The notes under the pieces were generated by a model. The model was not told where the DNA came from. It ran no database searches and saw only the letters and a list, made by a program, of their open reading frames with translations. Shown here in pieces: positions 1-8,206 of a stretch of 64,000 nucleotides of DNA. Position numbers and translations under genes: made by a program. The stretch lies in assembly GCF_040227235.1 (NCBI RefSeq), contig NZ_JBELNZ010000003.1:310001-374000 (forward strand), in the 5' to 3' direction. Every line of letters starts with the position of its first letter. The stretch's first letter is position 1. The DNA is from Parafrigoribacterium_A soli. GTDB taxonomy: Bacteria; Actinomycetota; Actinomycetes; Actinomycetales; Microbacteriaceae.

Positions 1-200
1 TCGCGGATGCGAGCGGTGATGTATTCGGGATTGAGTGTGCGCATCTCAATGGAGTCGAGCTTGAGCGAGCCGACCCAGAGCCAGGTGCCCAGGAGTACGA
101 CCGTGACAAGCACGGGTGCGGCGGCCCAGCGGATGGCTGTTGCCACGCGCTCCTTGCTGCGAGAGGAACGGGCCTGCTCCAGATTGATTGCCGCCGTCAT
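1..200 (-). CDS. ABC transporter permease, osmoprotectant type (N-terminal fragment)
   Basis: Only the first 66 codons lie in the window; the gene continues past base 1. The start ATG (200-198) overlaps the TGA of the upstream ATPase gene in an ATGA arrangement, so translation is probably coupled. The visible part has a basic cytoplasmic N-terminus (residues 1-23) and then a hydrophobic segment (about 24-45, containing AAAPVLVTVVLLGTWLW), as expected for the first membrane span of an OpuC/ProW-like permease. The call rests mainly on its place in the operon permease-ATPase-permease. The substrate (glycine betaine, choline or carnitine) is inferred from the ATPase family, and a binding protein would be expected beyond the window. 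Confidence 0.7.
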   Translation of the reverse strand, partial: MTAAINLEQARSSRSKERVATAIRWAAAPVLVTVVLLGTWLWVGSLKLDSIEMRTLNPEYITARIR

Positions 201-1228
201 TTCGGATCACCAGGGGCAACGGCTCGTACGCCGAGCGCATCAGAGATGGCGGCGTGATCGAGAGAACCCATCACCCGGCCGTCCACATCCGTGACGTTGA
301 TGGCTGACCCGCCGGTCAGTACGAGGAGATCCAGCGCGTCGCGCACGGACGCATCCGCGGGAACAGCAGCCGTCGCACCGACGACCTCGGGACGCAAGCG
401 AAGCTGAGTTACAGGGATCAGCGTCAACCGCTTGATCGCGGCGCCCTGCCCGATAAATGAGGCGACGTAGTCGTTCGCCGGCGCAGCGAGGATGTTGGCG
501 GGTGTGTCGAACTGCTCGATCTGGCTTCGCTCGCTCATCACCGCAATGCGATCGCCGAGGCGGATGGCCTCGTCGAAATCGTGGGTGACGAAAATGATCG
601 TCTTCCCGAGCTCGGCCTGCAGCCTGAGAAATTCTGCCTGCAGCTTCTCCCGGGTGATCGGGTCAGTGGCGCCGAACGGCTCGTCCATGAGCATGACGGG
701 CGGGTTCGCCGCGAGCGCCCTGGCCACGCCGGCTCGCTGCTGCTGACCTCCCGAGAGCTGTCGCGGGAATCGCGACCCAAACGTGTCGGGATCTAGCTGG
801 ACCGTGCGAAGCAGTTCGTCGACGCGCTCCTGCACGCGGGACTTGGGCCAACCCAGCAGCGTCGGCACGGTGCCCACGTTCTCCCGAATCGTGCGATGCG
901 GGAACAGTCCAACCTGCTGGATGACGTATCCGATGTGCCTCCGCAGCTGGTTCGGGTCGAGCGAGAGTACGTCTTTGCCGTCGATCCGAATGCTGCCTGA
1001 GCTCGGTTCGATGATCCGGTTGATCATCTTCATCGTCGTGGTCTTGCCGCACCCGCTCGGTCCGACGAAGACGACGAGCTCCCCCGGCTGGATGCTCATG
1101 GAGAAGTTCTCGACCGCGGGCGCCGGCTGCCCCGGATAGATCTTGGTCACAGCATCGAGTTCGATGCTCACCCCAGCAGACTGCTGCGAAATAGCCGTCA
1201 GAAAGCCGGTGTCAGTTATTTCATGCAC
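197..1228 (-). CDS. Osmoprotectant (glycine betaine/choline-type) ABC transporter ATP-binding protein
   Basis: 343 residues with a GTG start that overlaps the end of the upstream permease by 8 bases; AAGGGG upstream serves as ribosome site. Walker A GPSGCGKT is at residues 56-63, the ABC signature LSGGQQQR at 158-165 and Walker B VMLMDEP at 178-184. After the nucleotide-binding domain comes a C-terminal extension (about 265-335) resembling one CBS motif (SAINVTDVDGRVMGSLDHAAI), as in OpuCA/ProV-type ATPases, where CBS modules sense ionic strength. It should energise uptake of quaternary ammonium compatible solutes at the membrane with the two flanking permeases. The exact substrate cannot be read from sequence. 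Confidence 0.88.
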   Translation of the reverse strand: MHEITDTGFLTAISQQSAGVSIELDAVTKIYPGQPAPAVENFSMSIQPGELVVFVGPSGCGKTTTMKMINRIIEPSSGSIRIDGKDVLSLDPNQLRRHIGYVIQQVGLFPHRTIRENVGTVPTLLGWPKSRVQERVDELLRTVQLDPDTFGSRFPRQLSGGQQQRAGVARALAANPPVMLMDEPFGATDPITREKLQAEFLRLQAELGKTIIFVTHDFDEAIRLGDRIAVMSERSQIEQFDTPANILAAPANDYVASFIGQGAAIKRLTLIPVTQLRLRPEVVGATAAVPADASVRDALDLLVLTGGSAINVTDVDGRVMGSLDHAAISDALGVRAVAPGDPK

Positions 1229-1889
1229 GAAGACCCCTTGAGGTTGTGTAGCGGCTGATGAGGATGAACGCCCCGTCGACGAGCAGCGCGAGCACGATGA
1301 TCACTGCTGTACCGGTGAGCGCATAGTTGATCGCGTTCCTCGAACCGATCGACGAGAGCCCGGTGAAGATGTACTGGCCCAGCCCCGGACCCGCCACGTA
1401 GGCGGCGATCGCAGCGATGCCGATGGTGAGCTGCGCTGCAACGCGAACCCCGGTCACGATGAGCGGCCAGGCGATGGGCAGCTGGGTGGTGAGCATGACC
1501 CTCGTGCGACTCATTCCCATACCGCGCGCCGACTCGAGCACGTCGGCTGGCACCTCTCGAAGCCCGACGACCGTGTTGCGGATGATCGGGAGCAGGGAAT
1601 AGAAGACGAGCGCCACGACGGTCGGGCCCCACCCGAGCCCGAGAAGCGGCGACAGCAGGGCGAGAAGGGCGAGGGAGGGGATCGTGATGGCGATTCCCGC
1701 CGCAGAGAGGGCCATGGCCCGTGAAATCGGTTTGTTCCAGACGAGAACACCGATGACAACACCGATCACGAGCGCGATCGCGAGCGAGATCGCCACGACG
1801 GCAATGTGCTGCAGTGCCAGGTCGAGGATGTCGGACCATCGGTCGTTCAGAAACAAGATCAGGTTGTCGAAACTAAAGCCTGTGTCCAT
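1221..1889 (-). CDS. ABC transporter permease, osmoprotectant type (OpuCB/ProW-like)
   Basis: 222 residues from the ATG at 1889, chosen because AGAAGG lies about 7 bases upstream; ATGs at 1895 and 1952 have no well-placed ribosome site. Five or six hydrophobic spans are visible. The EAA-like loop contains RNTVVGLREVPADVLESARGMGMSR in broken form (about residues 105-130), typical of binding-protein-dependent permeases of the betaine family. It is the first gene of the minus-strand operon, followed by the ATPase (8-base overlap) and a second permease. It faces an IclR regulator gene across an 85-base gap. Confidence 0.85.
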   Translation of the reverse strand: MDTGFSFDNLILFLNDRWSDILDLALQHIAVVAISLAIALVIGVVIGVLVWNKPISRAMALSAAGIAITIPSLALLALLSPLLGLGWGPTVVALVFYSLLPIIRNTVVGLREVPADVLESARGMGMSRTRVMLTTQLPIAWPLIVTGVRVAAQLTIGIAAIAAYVAGPGLGQYIFTGLSSIGSRNAINYALTGTAVIIVLALLVDGAFILISRYTTSRGLRA

Positions 1890-1969
1890 GACCATCCCTT
1901 CTCTCCATCGAGTGGACTTTGCTGCACCCACCATAGGGCCATGTGATGCCACTCTGACAATGGGTGTTG

Positions 1970-1979
1970 GCCATATGGC
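1970..1979. promoter_or_regulatory. Possible operator between the osmoprotectant operon and the IclR gene
   Basis: GCCATATGGC is a perfect 10-base palindrome, flanked by TTG and AAC, in the divergent gap. IclR-type regulators usually bind short palindromes in their own promoter region. A TTGGCC/TACGGT pair (1967-1972 and 1990-1995, 17-base spacer) could be the promoter of the rightward gene. Assignment is by position only. Confidence 0.3.
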
Positions 1980-2868
1980 AACGACGGGTTACGGTATGGA
2001 GATGGCACAGTCAGCGGAACCGCGAAGAAATAGCTCGGGACTTGCCCGCGACATCGAAATCCTCGAGCTGCTCGGCGGTCCCGAGGCGATGAAGAATCGC
2101 GGTCTCGGGGTGGTGCGCGTGTCCCAGCTCACCGGCAGGGACAAGGCCGTGGTCTCTCGGTCGCTGGCCACGCTGGCCGATGCGGGTCTCGTCGACCGGG
2201 ACGAGTCGACGCTCAGCTACAGCCTCGGTTCCCGCCTCTACTCATTGGCCGCCCGAACAAGCGACAGCCGTCTCGTCTCCGAATCGCGGCCCCTCTTACG
2301 CAGGATCGCGCTGTCCACCCGGGAGACCACCCACCTGTGCGTGCTTCGCGGCGGTAACGTGCTGACGATTCTGAGCGAGCTGAGTCCGCACGAGTTTCGC
2401 ACCACTGGTTGGGAAGGCGTGACCACGGCGGCGTGGCGCACGCCGTCGGGTCGCGTGCTCCTGAGCGACTGGGACAGACCATCCCTGGCTCGGTGGTACG
2501 AGGAGCACGGCCGGGATCGCCCCATCGTCGGTGCGACGGATCCCGAAATGGCCAGCATCGGGCTCTCGGTGTTGAGCACGCCGCCGGAAGACAAAGCCGT
2601 CGTGCGGGACTTTGAAAGCCTCCTCGAGGAGCTGGGACGAATTCGCACACGCGGATTCGCGACGCTCGATGAGGAACTCGAGGCCGGCGTCGTCGGGGCA
2701 TCCGCCCCGGTTCGCGATCTGAACGGACACATCGTGGCGGCCATCAACGTGAGCGCCCCGAAGATGCGGATAGGCAATCGGCTGGACACGCTCGGCCACT
2801 TCGTCGCATCCGCCGCCCAGGAGTTGTCGAAGCAACTGGGAGACACCTCGGCGGCGGAGCGAGCCTGA
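1975..2868 (+). CDS. IclR-family transcriptional regulator
   Basis: An N-terminal winged helix-turn-helix (SGLARDIEILELL through VVSRSLATLADAGLV) is followed by an IclR effector domain with TPSGRVLLSDW, the usual GRA-like turn, and a C-terminal LNGHIVAAINVSAP strand pair. Length is about 297 residues from ATG 1975; ATG 1996 or 2002 is equally possible, and 2002 would suit a leaderless transcript from the TTGGCC/TACGGT promoter. It is divergent from the osmoprotectant ABC operon, so it may control that operon or itself. The inducer is unknown. IclR proteins often sense small carbon acids or aromatics, so the link to compatible-solute uptake is inference from position. Confidence 0.85.
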   Translation: MATTGYGMEMAQSAEPRRNSSGLARDIEILELLGGPEAMKNRGLGVVRVSQLTGRDKAVVSRSLATLADAGLVDRDESTLSYSLGSRLYSLAARTSDSRLVSESRPLLRRIALSTRETTHLCVLRGGNVLTILSELSPHEFRTTGWEGVTTAAWRTPSGRVLLSDWDRPSLARWYEEHGRDRPIVGATDPEMASIGLSVLSTPPEDKAVVRDFESLLEELGRIRTRGFATLDEELEAGVVGASAPVRDLNGHIVAAINVSAPKMRIGNRLDTLGHFVASAAQELSKQLGDTSAAERA

Positions 2869-2894
2869 CGTCTCGTCGAACCACGGTCGATCCG

Positions 2895-2920
2895 TTAGCC
2901 TTGCTAATTTGCTAAGCTAA
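2895..2920. promoter_or_regulatory. Putative MarR operator overlapping the marR-mfs promoter
   Basis: TTAGC (2895-2899) and GCTAA (2903-2907) form an inverted pair with a 3-base spacer, followed by two more GCTAA copies at 2911-2915 and 2916-2920. This AT-rich cluster stands out in GC-rich surroundings and ends 6 bases before the GTG start of the MarR gene. TTAGCC with TAACTA 17 bases on could be the -35/-10, which would put the repressor site on the promoter itself. Confidence 0.5.
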
Positions 2921-2926
2921 CTATTC

Positions 2927-3343
2927 GTGAATCGCGATAACTCTCCCGAACTGCGGCTGGTCATCCAGCGGCTGGCCCGACGCATCCGGGCCATGCAAGC
3001 CGACGATCAGGTGACCGAGGGCCAGCGTTCCGTACTGTTCCAACTCGCCAACCACGGCCCACAGACGCTCGGATCGCTGAGCGAACGCGAGCGGGTGACG
3101 CCACCGAGCATGAACCGCACGACGAGTGCTCTCGTCAGTGCCGGACTCGTGACCCGCGCCACCGCCGAGGACGACGCCCGCAAGATCACGCTCGATCTGT
3201 CGGATGCGGGCCGCGGCTTCGTCAAGGAGACCCGTCGCCGCCGTGACGCCTGGTTCACCAAGCGTCTGAACGCGCTCACCGCGGAGCAGCGCCGCATTCT
3301 CGAGCAGGCTGCACCGATTCTGCAGGAGCTCGCCGACCAGTGA
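2927..3343 (+). CDS. MarR-family transcriptional regulator
   Basis: 138 residues from GTG 2927. It has the compact MarR winged-helix fold: LVIQRLARRIRAM at the dimerisation helix, then LGSLSERERVTPPSMNRTTSALVSAGLVTR (here split by the recognition helix) and the wing ARKITLDLSDAGR around residues 85-97. No ribosome site is evident, so the mRNA may be leaderless or nearly so. It overlaps the downstream MFS exporter by 4 bases (GTGA), the usual regulator-pump arrangement in which MarR represses the pair until a toxic ligand binds. The repeat cluster just upstream is the likely self-operator. Confidence 0.9.
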   Translation: MNRDNSPELRLVIQRLARRIRAMQADDQVTEGQRSVLFQLANHGPQTLGSLSERERVTPPSMNRTTSALVSAGLVTRATAEDDARKITLDLSDAGRGFVKETRRRRDAWFTKRLNALTAEQRRILEQAAPILQELADQ

Positions 3344-4653
3344 GTTCCATGTTCCGTTCGCTCGCCGGCTACAACTATCGCGTCTGGTCGGCGGGGGCGA
3401 TCGTCTCAAACATCGGCACCTGGATGCAGCGCACCGCCCAGGACTGGCTCGTGCTCACCCAGCTCACCCACGACGACGCGTTTGCCGTCGGCATCGTGAT
3501 GGCGTTGCAGTTCGGCCCCCAGCTGCTCCTGCTGCCGATCACGGGACTCGCAGCCGATCGCTTCAGCCAGCGCAAGATCCTCATGGTCACCCAGGCGACC
3601 ATGGGCGTTCTCGGGCTGCTGCTCGGTGTGCTCACGGTGACGAACCTCGTGCAGCTGTGGCACGTCTACGTGTTCGCGCTGCTGCTCGGATGCGCGGCGG
3701 CCTTCGACTCGCCCGCCCGTCAGACCTTCGTCTCGGAGCTCGTGGGGCGCCGCAATCTTTCCAACGCGGTCGCCCTCAACTCCGCCTCCTTCAGTGTCGC
3801 CAGGATGATCGGGCCCGCCGTGGCCGGCCTGCTCATGGCCGTCATCGGCACCGGATGGGTGTTCCTGATCAACGCCGTCACATTCGGCGCCGTCCTCGCC
3901 TCGCTCATGATGCTGAGGACGGGCGAGCTGCGCACCATGCCGCGCGCAGTGCGACGCCGTGGCAATCTCGCCGAGGGGTTCCGCTACGTCTGGAAGCGGC
4001 CGGACATCCTCGTGATCCTCGTGATGATCTCCCTCATCGGCACCTTCGGCCTCAACTTCCCGATCTTCATCTCCACGATGGCGAAGGTCGAGTTCCATGC
4101 CGGTGCGGCGGAATTCGGCGTTCTCTCCTCGATCATGGCGATCGGCTCGGTCACCGGCGCGCTGCTCTCGGCAAACCGCGAGACCCCGCGCATGCGCTAC
4201 CTCTTCGTCGCGGTCGCCGCCTTCGGTGCGTTCTGCGCAGCCGCGGCCGTGATGCCGAGCTTCTGGCTCTTCGCCCTCGCGCTCATTCCCGTCGGCGTTG
4301 CCGCGCAGACCTTCATGACGACCGCCAACGGTGCCGTGCAACTGGGCACAGACGCGGCAGTGCGAGGGCGCGTGATGGCGATCTACATGGCGATCTTCAT
4401 GGGCGGCACCCCGATCGGCGCTCCGATCGTGGGCTGGGTGGCCAACCAGTTCGGGCCGCGCTGGGGGCTGGGAGTTGCTGCGGCATCCGGTGTGGCGGCG
4501 GTTCTCGTGGGGCTGTACTGGCTCGTGAAGTACCGCGGCCTTCGCGTGCACTACGCCGCGCACCGATTCAGCCTCAGCCACGCCGCGTCTCGGGATGCCG
4601 AGGCGGCCCGGCAGGCGCTGGCCGCAGCGCAGGCGGCCACCGACAAGAGCTGA
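3340..4653 (+). CDS. MFS transporter, EntS/MFS_3-like exporter
   Basis: 437 residues from GTG 3340, which overlaps the MarR stop (GTGA); ATG 3349 is an alternative. About 12 hydrophobic spans are visible. The N-terminal YNYRVWSAGAIVSNIGTWMQR and the loop GLAADRFSQRKIL (the DRxGRR-type motif A between TM2 and TM3) are typical of the MFS_3 family, which includes the enterobactin exporter EntS and macrolide exporters. Co-transcription with a MarR regulator points to drug or metabolite efflux. No siderophore genes are nearby, so a siderophore role is not supported. Confidence 0.88.
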   Translation: MSSMFRSLAGYNYRVWSAGAIVSNIGTWMQRTAQDWLVLTQLTHDDAFAVGIVMALQFGPQLLLLPITGLAADRFSQRKILMVTQATMGVLGLLLGVLTVTNLVQLWHVYVFALLLGCAAAFDSPARQTFVSELVGRRNLSNAVALNSASFSVARMIGPAVAGLLMAVIGTGWVFLINAVTFGAVLASLMMLRTGELRTMPRAVRRRGNLAEGFRYVWKRPDILVILVMISLIGTFGLNFPIFISTMAKVEFHAGAAEFGVLSSIMAIGSVTGALLSANRETPRMRYLFVAVAAFGAFCAAAAVMPSFWLFALALIPVGVAAQTFMTTANGAVQLGTDAAVRGRVMAIYMAIFMGGTPIGAPIVGWVANQFGPRWGLGVAAASGVAAVLVGLYWLVKYRGLRVHYAAHRFSLSHAASRDAEAARQALAAAQAATDKS

Positions 4654-4730
4654 CGCTTAAAGGGGGCTTGCAGCGGGTTACACGGCGGGTTGTAGGCTTT
4701 GCTCGAACTGACGATCCGGGGGGAAACGGC

Positions 4731-5450
4731 ATGAAGCGTAAGGATCCGCGCGCGTGGGGTGTGGTGCTCGAATCGATCGAGCAGGACATGCTGTCTGGCC
4801 GGCTTCACCCGGGCGATCGCCTCCCTCCCGAGCACGCTCTCGCGTCGACCCTCGGGGTGCGCCGCGGCTCGGTGCGCGAGGCGCTGCGCGTGCTCGAGGT
4901 GCTGGGGCTCGTGCGCAACGACGGTGGCGACGACAGCGGGGCCGTGATCGTCGCATCGCCCTCGGGCGGCATGGGCTCGCTCATGCGGCTGCAGGTCGCG
5001 GCGCGAGGCATCCAGGTGGCGGATGTGGTGAACACCCGGCTGCTGCTCGAGACCTCAGTGGTGAAGGAGCTCGCCGCGCACACCGACACCGTCGACCTGA
5101 CCGCGATCACCCAGCTTCTCGATGCGATGGAGGCGCCGGAACTCACTCAGGGCGAATTCCTCGCGCTGGACGCTCAGTTCCACCTCTCGCTCGCAGAGGC
5201 CGCAGACAACCAGGTCGTCACCGCCGTGATGGCCGGGCTTCGCCAATCGATCGCGAACTACGCGCTCCAGGGCGCGCTCGGGATGGTGGGCTGGGCCACG
5301 CTCGTGGAGCGGTTGCGATCGGAACACCGGGGCATCGCGATGGCCATCATCGAGGGCAACGGTCCGCTTGCGGCAGAACGTGCCCACAACCACATCTCGA
5401 ACTACTACTCCGACGCCCATCTCGTGCCGAGCACGCCGTATCGCGACTGA
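4731..5450 (+). CDS. FadR-subfamily GntR regulator (paralog 1 of 3)
   Basis: 239 residues from ATG 4731, with GGGGGAAA as ribosome site. The winged helix covers residues 8-75 (LPPEHALASTLGVRRGSVREALRVLE), then an all-helical FCD ligand domain with the metal-ligand pattern D-x-x-F-H (LALDAQFHLSLAE), SEHR and HNHIS. It is clearly paralogous to the regulators at 19307 and 23605, sharing SVREALRVLEV and RLQVAARG-like segments. It stands alone between the MFS exporter and the convergent LacI gene, with no obvious target next to it. FCD proteins usually bind small carboxylic acids through a divalent metal. Confidence 0.88.
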   Translation: MKRKDPRAWGVVLESIEQDMLSGRLHPGDRLPPEHALASTLGVRRGSVREALRVLEVLGLVRNDGGDDSGAVIVASPSGGMGSLMRLQVAARGIQVADVVNTRLLLETSVVKELAAHTDTVDLTAITQLLDAMEAPELTQGEFLALDAQFHLSLAEAADNQVVTAVMAGLRQSIANYALQGALGMVGWATLVERLRSEHRGIAMAIIEGNGPLAAERAHNHISNYYSDAHLVPSTPYRD

Positions 5451-5459
5451 GTTCGACGC

Positions 5460-6467
5460 TCAGCCACCGACCGTCGATGCTCGAACCACGAGCTCGGGCT
5501 GGAACACGACCTGTTGGGGTGCGAGCGACGGGTCTTCGGCCTCGCGGATGAGGATCTCCACCGCCGTCTTGCCAATGAGCGCGCTCGGCTGTCGGATCGA
5601 GGAGAGTGGCACAACCGACGCGCTTGCGAAGTCGATGTCGTCGTACCCGATGAGGGCGATGTCGTGCGGAACGTGCACGGCGCCCTGCATATTGAGCGCC
5701 TGCAGCACTCCCATGGCGATGAGGTCGTTCGCCGCGAACACGGCGTCGGGGCGATCGGCGGCCTCACGATCGAGGATGGCCCTGCCGGCAGCGCGGCCCT
5801 CGATCACGCTGAGCGCGGCGGTCTCGATCACCTCGAGCGTGACATCCGGATGCTTCTCGCTCGCCCTGCGCGCGCCCTCGAGCCGGTCGACCACCTGGCG
5901 GATCTGCATCGGACCGCCGACGAAGGCAATGGATCGACGACCCTGCGCGATGAGGTGCTCGACGGCGAGAGTTCCCCCTGCGACGTCGTCCACGGAGACG
6001 GAACTGTACGCGGTGCCGCCGCTGGTGCGATCGACTAGCACCGCGGGGATGCCGCGCTCCCGCAACCTGGCCAGCTGCTGTGTGACGTCACCGAACGGGG
6101 AGATCAGGACCCCGTGCATCCGCTGCTGCTCGAAAAGGTCAAGGTAGGCGCTTTCGCGATCGGCCTTCTCGTCGCTGTTGCCGAGGATGACCGAAAGGCC
6201 CGCGAGCGCCGCAGCATCTTCTGCTCCCCTGGCGAGATCGGTGAAGAACGGGTTGCGCACGTCGAGCACGATGAGGCCGATCGACTTGCTCTGGCCGGCG
6301 CGCAATTGCCGTGCCGCGTCGTTGCGCACGAAGCCGAGCTCGGCGATCGCCTCACGAACGCGCACTACGGTGGACTCGGTCACCTTCTCGGGTCGGTTGA
6401 GAACGTTCGACACCGTGCCGACGGATACGCCAGCCAGGGAAGCGACATCCTTGACACTCACCGACAT
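5460..6467 (-). CDS. LacI-family repressor of the rhamnose locus
   Basis: 335 residues from ATG 6467 (GGAGAGG ribosome site); an in-frame extension to 6590 lacks one. The headpiece is SVKDVASLAGVSVGTVSNVL (residues 4-23) followed by the hinge RQLRAGQSKSIGLI, then a periplasmic-binding-protein-like effector domain ending in SIRQPSALIGKTAVEIL. It is divergent from the rhamnose importer operon. The 185-base gap contains two copies of an AACGATTCA motif with a third before rhaS, so it most likely represses the operon and is released by rhamnose or an intermediate. The effector is not known from sequence. Confidence 0.88.
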   Translation of the reverse strand: MSVSVKDVASLAGVSVGTVSNVLNRPEKVTESTVVRVREAIAELGFVRNDAARQLRAGQSKSIGLIVLDVRNPFFTDLARGAEDAAALAGLSVILGNSDEKADRESAYLDLFEQQRMHGVLISPFGDVTQQLARLRERGIPAVLVDRTSGGTAYSSVSVDDVAGGTLAVEHLIAQGRRSIAFVGGPMQIRQVVDRLEGARRASEKHPDVTLEVIETAALSVIEGRAAGRAILDREAADRPDAVFAANDLIAMGVLQALNMQGAVHVPHDIALIGYDDIDFASASVVPLSSIRQPSALIGKTAVEILIREAEDPSLAPQQVVFQPELVVRASTVGG

Positions 6468-6546
6468 GTGCTTGCCTCTCCGCTGACGTTTGACCCGCGC
6501 GCTTCTTGAATGATGCCAGTAACAGGCACATCGTGTCACAGCCGTG

Positions 6547-6623
6547 GAACGATTCATAGTCGGGCTTGACGTCGGTGACCGACCGGACATAGAGTTCTGT
6601 CCAATCGCAATTAAAACGATTCA
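6547..6623 (+). promoter_or_regulatory. rhaT operon promoter flanked by two LacI-type operator candidates
   Basis: Operator-like GAACGATTCA lies at 6547-6556 and AAACGATTCA at 6614-6623 (within TTAAAACGATTCAA), 67 bases centre to centre. Between them is a promoter-like pair TTGACG (6566-6571) and TAGAGT (6590-6595) with an 18-base spacer, giving an expected start near 6602. The AAACGAT core resembles LacI-family operators. Flanking of the promoter by two sites would allow looping. GAGGAGG-like bases at 6635-6641 serve the ATG at 6653. Confidence 0.55.
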
Positions 6624-6652
6624 ATCACCTCAACGAGGAGGATTCCCACAGC

Positions 6653-8206
6653 ATGCCGACGACTCCTAGCGCTATCGGCCCGGCGGCTCTCGAGCTCCGC
6701 GACGTCGCCAAGTCCTTCGGCACCGTCGTCGCGCTGTCTTCCGCAGACCTCCGAGTAGACATGAACTCGATCCACGCGCTCGTCGGAGAGAACGGCGCGG
6801 GCAAGTCCACCCTCGTCAAGATCATCGCCGGTCTCTACCAGCGCGACCGCGGCGAGTTCCTGCTGCGGGGTGAGCCGGTGGACTTCGCTTCTACCGCGGA
6901 GGCTAAGGCGGCCGGCGTCGCCGTGATCTACCAGGAGCCGACGCTCTTTCCCGACCTCTCGGTCACCGAAAACATCTTCATGGGCCGCCAGCCCACGGAT
7001 CGCTTCGGTCGCATCGACCGCGCCGCCATGCATCTCGAAGCCACACAGATCTTCGAACGCCTCGCGGTGCACGTTGATCTCGACCGCCCCGCCGAGGGAC
7101 TCTCCATCGCCGACCAACAACTCATCGAGATCGCGAAGGCCATTTCGCTCGACGCCCGAGTGCTCATCATGGACGAACCGACGGCTGCGCTCAGCGGCGT
7201 GGAAGTCGAACGCCTCTTCGCTGTCACCCGCAGTCTGCGTGACGAGGGCCGCGGCATCGTCTTCATCTCACACCGCTTCGACGAGGTCTTTGCGCTCAGC
7301 GACACCATCACCGTCATGCGTGACGGGCAGTACATCTCCACGGACGCCACTGCTGACGTCACGGAGGAGGAGATCGTACGCCGCATGGTCGGCCGCGACG
7401 TCACGGAACTGTTCCCTAAACAGGAGACCGAGATCGGCGAGGTGCTCCTGCGGGTGGACGGACTCACCTCCCCCGGTGTGTTCACGAACGTGAGCTTCAC
7501 AGTGCGCTCCGGCGAAATCGTCGCCCTGGCCGGTCTCGTCGGCGCCGGTCGCAGCGAGATCGCGCGCGCCGTCTTCGGCGTTGACAACTACACCTCCGGC
7601 ACGGTCGCCGTGGAAGGCAGGCGAGTCCCGAAGCATCAGCCAGCCAAGGCCATGCTGCTCGGCCTCGGGCTCGTACCGGAAGACCGTCGAAAGCAGGGGC
7701 TCATCCTCGAGTCAACGGTCGCGCGCAACACCACACTTCCGCTTCGAGCAGCGCTCAGCCGATTCGGCATCCTCACATCGCGGGCGGAGAATCAGTCGGC
7801 GAGGGTCTGGGCATCAAGGCTCCAGCTCAAGGCGAGCGCACTCGACACCCTCGCCGGCACGCTCAGCGGAGGCAACCAGCAGAAAGTCGTGCTCGGCAAG
7901 TGGCTGGCCACGGATCCGCGCGTGCTCATCATCGACGAGCCAACCCGCGGCATCGACGTGGGCACCAAGTCTGAGGTGCACAGGCTCATCTCCGAACTGG
8001 CAGGCCGCGGGATGGGGATCCTCATGATCTCGTCCGAGTTGCCGGAGGTGCTCGGCATGGCGGATCGCGTGCTCGTCGTACACGAGGGCGTGATCACGGC
8101 CGAAATCGCACGGGCGGATGCGACGGCAGAGTCCGTGATGCACGCCGCGACTCACACACCGGCGACGACCGCTGGCTCCGCACCAAACGAGGATTCGAGC
8201 CGATGA
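6653..8206 (+). CDS. rhaT: Rhamnose ABC importer ATP-binding protein (tandem RbsA-type ATPase)
   Basis: 517 residues containing two ABC domains in tandem, as in RbsA/AraG/RhaT. The N-terminal domain has an intact Walker A GENGAGKS (45-52) and VLIMDEPTAALSG. The C-terminal domain has a degenerate P-loop (GLVGAGRSE) but an intact LSGGNQQK signature and VLIIDEPTRGIDVG, the usual asymmetry of the family. It drives uptake of a pentose/deoxyhexose. Rhamnose is assigned because the operon continues into rhaP, rhaQ, rhaS and the rhamnose catabolic genes. Its stop overlaps the next start by 4 bases (ATGA). Confidence 0.92.
   Translation: MPTTPSAIGPAALELRDVAKSFGTVVALSSADLRVDMNSIHALVGENGAGKSTLVKIIAGLYQRDRGEFLLRGEPVDFASTAEAKAAGVAVIYQEPTLFPDLSVTENIFMGRQPTDRFGRIDRAAMHLEATQIFERLAVHVDLDRPAEGLSIADQQLIEIAKAISLDARVLIMDEPTAALSGVEVERLFAVTRSLRDEGRGIVFISHRFDEVFALSDTITVMRDGQYISTDATADVTEEEIVRRMVGRDVTELFPKQETEIGEVLLRVDGLTSPGVFTNVSFTVRSGEIVALAGLVGAGRSEIARAVFGVDNYTSGTVAVEGRRVPKHQPAKAMLLGLGLVPEDRRKQGLILESTVARNTTLPLRAALSRFGILTSRAENQSARVWASRLQLKASALDTLAGTLSGGNQQKVVLGKWLATDPRVLIIDEPTRGIDVGTKSEVHRLISELAGRGMGILMISSELPEVLGMADRVLVVHEGVITAEIARADATAESVMHAATHTPATTAGSAPNEDSSR

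Noticed and set aside
3406..4581. Long open frame on the minus strand opposite the MFS exporter (391 codons)
   Set aside because: Composition is rich in His, Glu, Asp and Arg as expected for an antisense shadow of a GC-rich gene; the plus-strand frame encodes a recognisable transporter.
3657..4730. Long N-terminal extension of FadR paralog 1 through the MFS gene
   Set aside because: The extension is a frame-shifted shadow of the transporter; ATG 4731 has a good ribosome site and starts the family domain.
5480..5510. CRISPR, tRNA or riboswitch signals anywhere in the window
   Set aside because: No regularly spaced repeats, cloverleaf or conserved riboswitch core was recognised on reading; the repeats found are dispersed palindromes.
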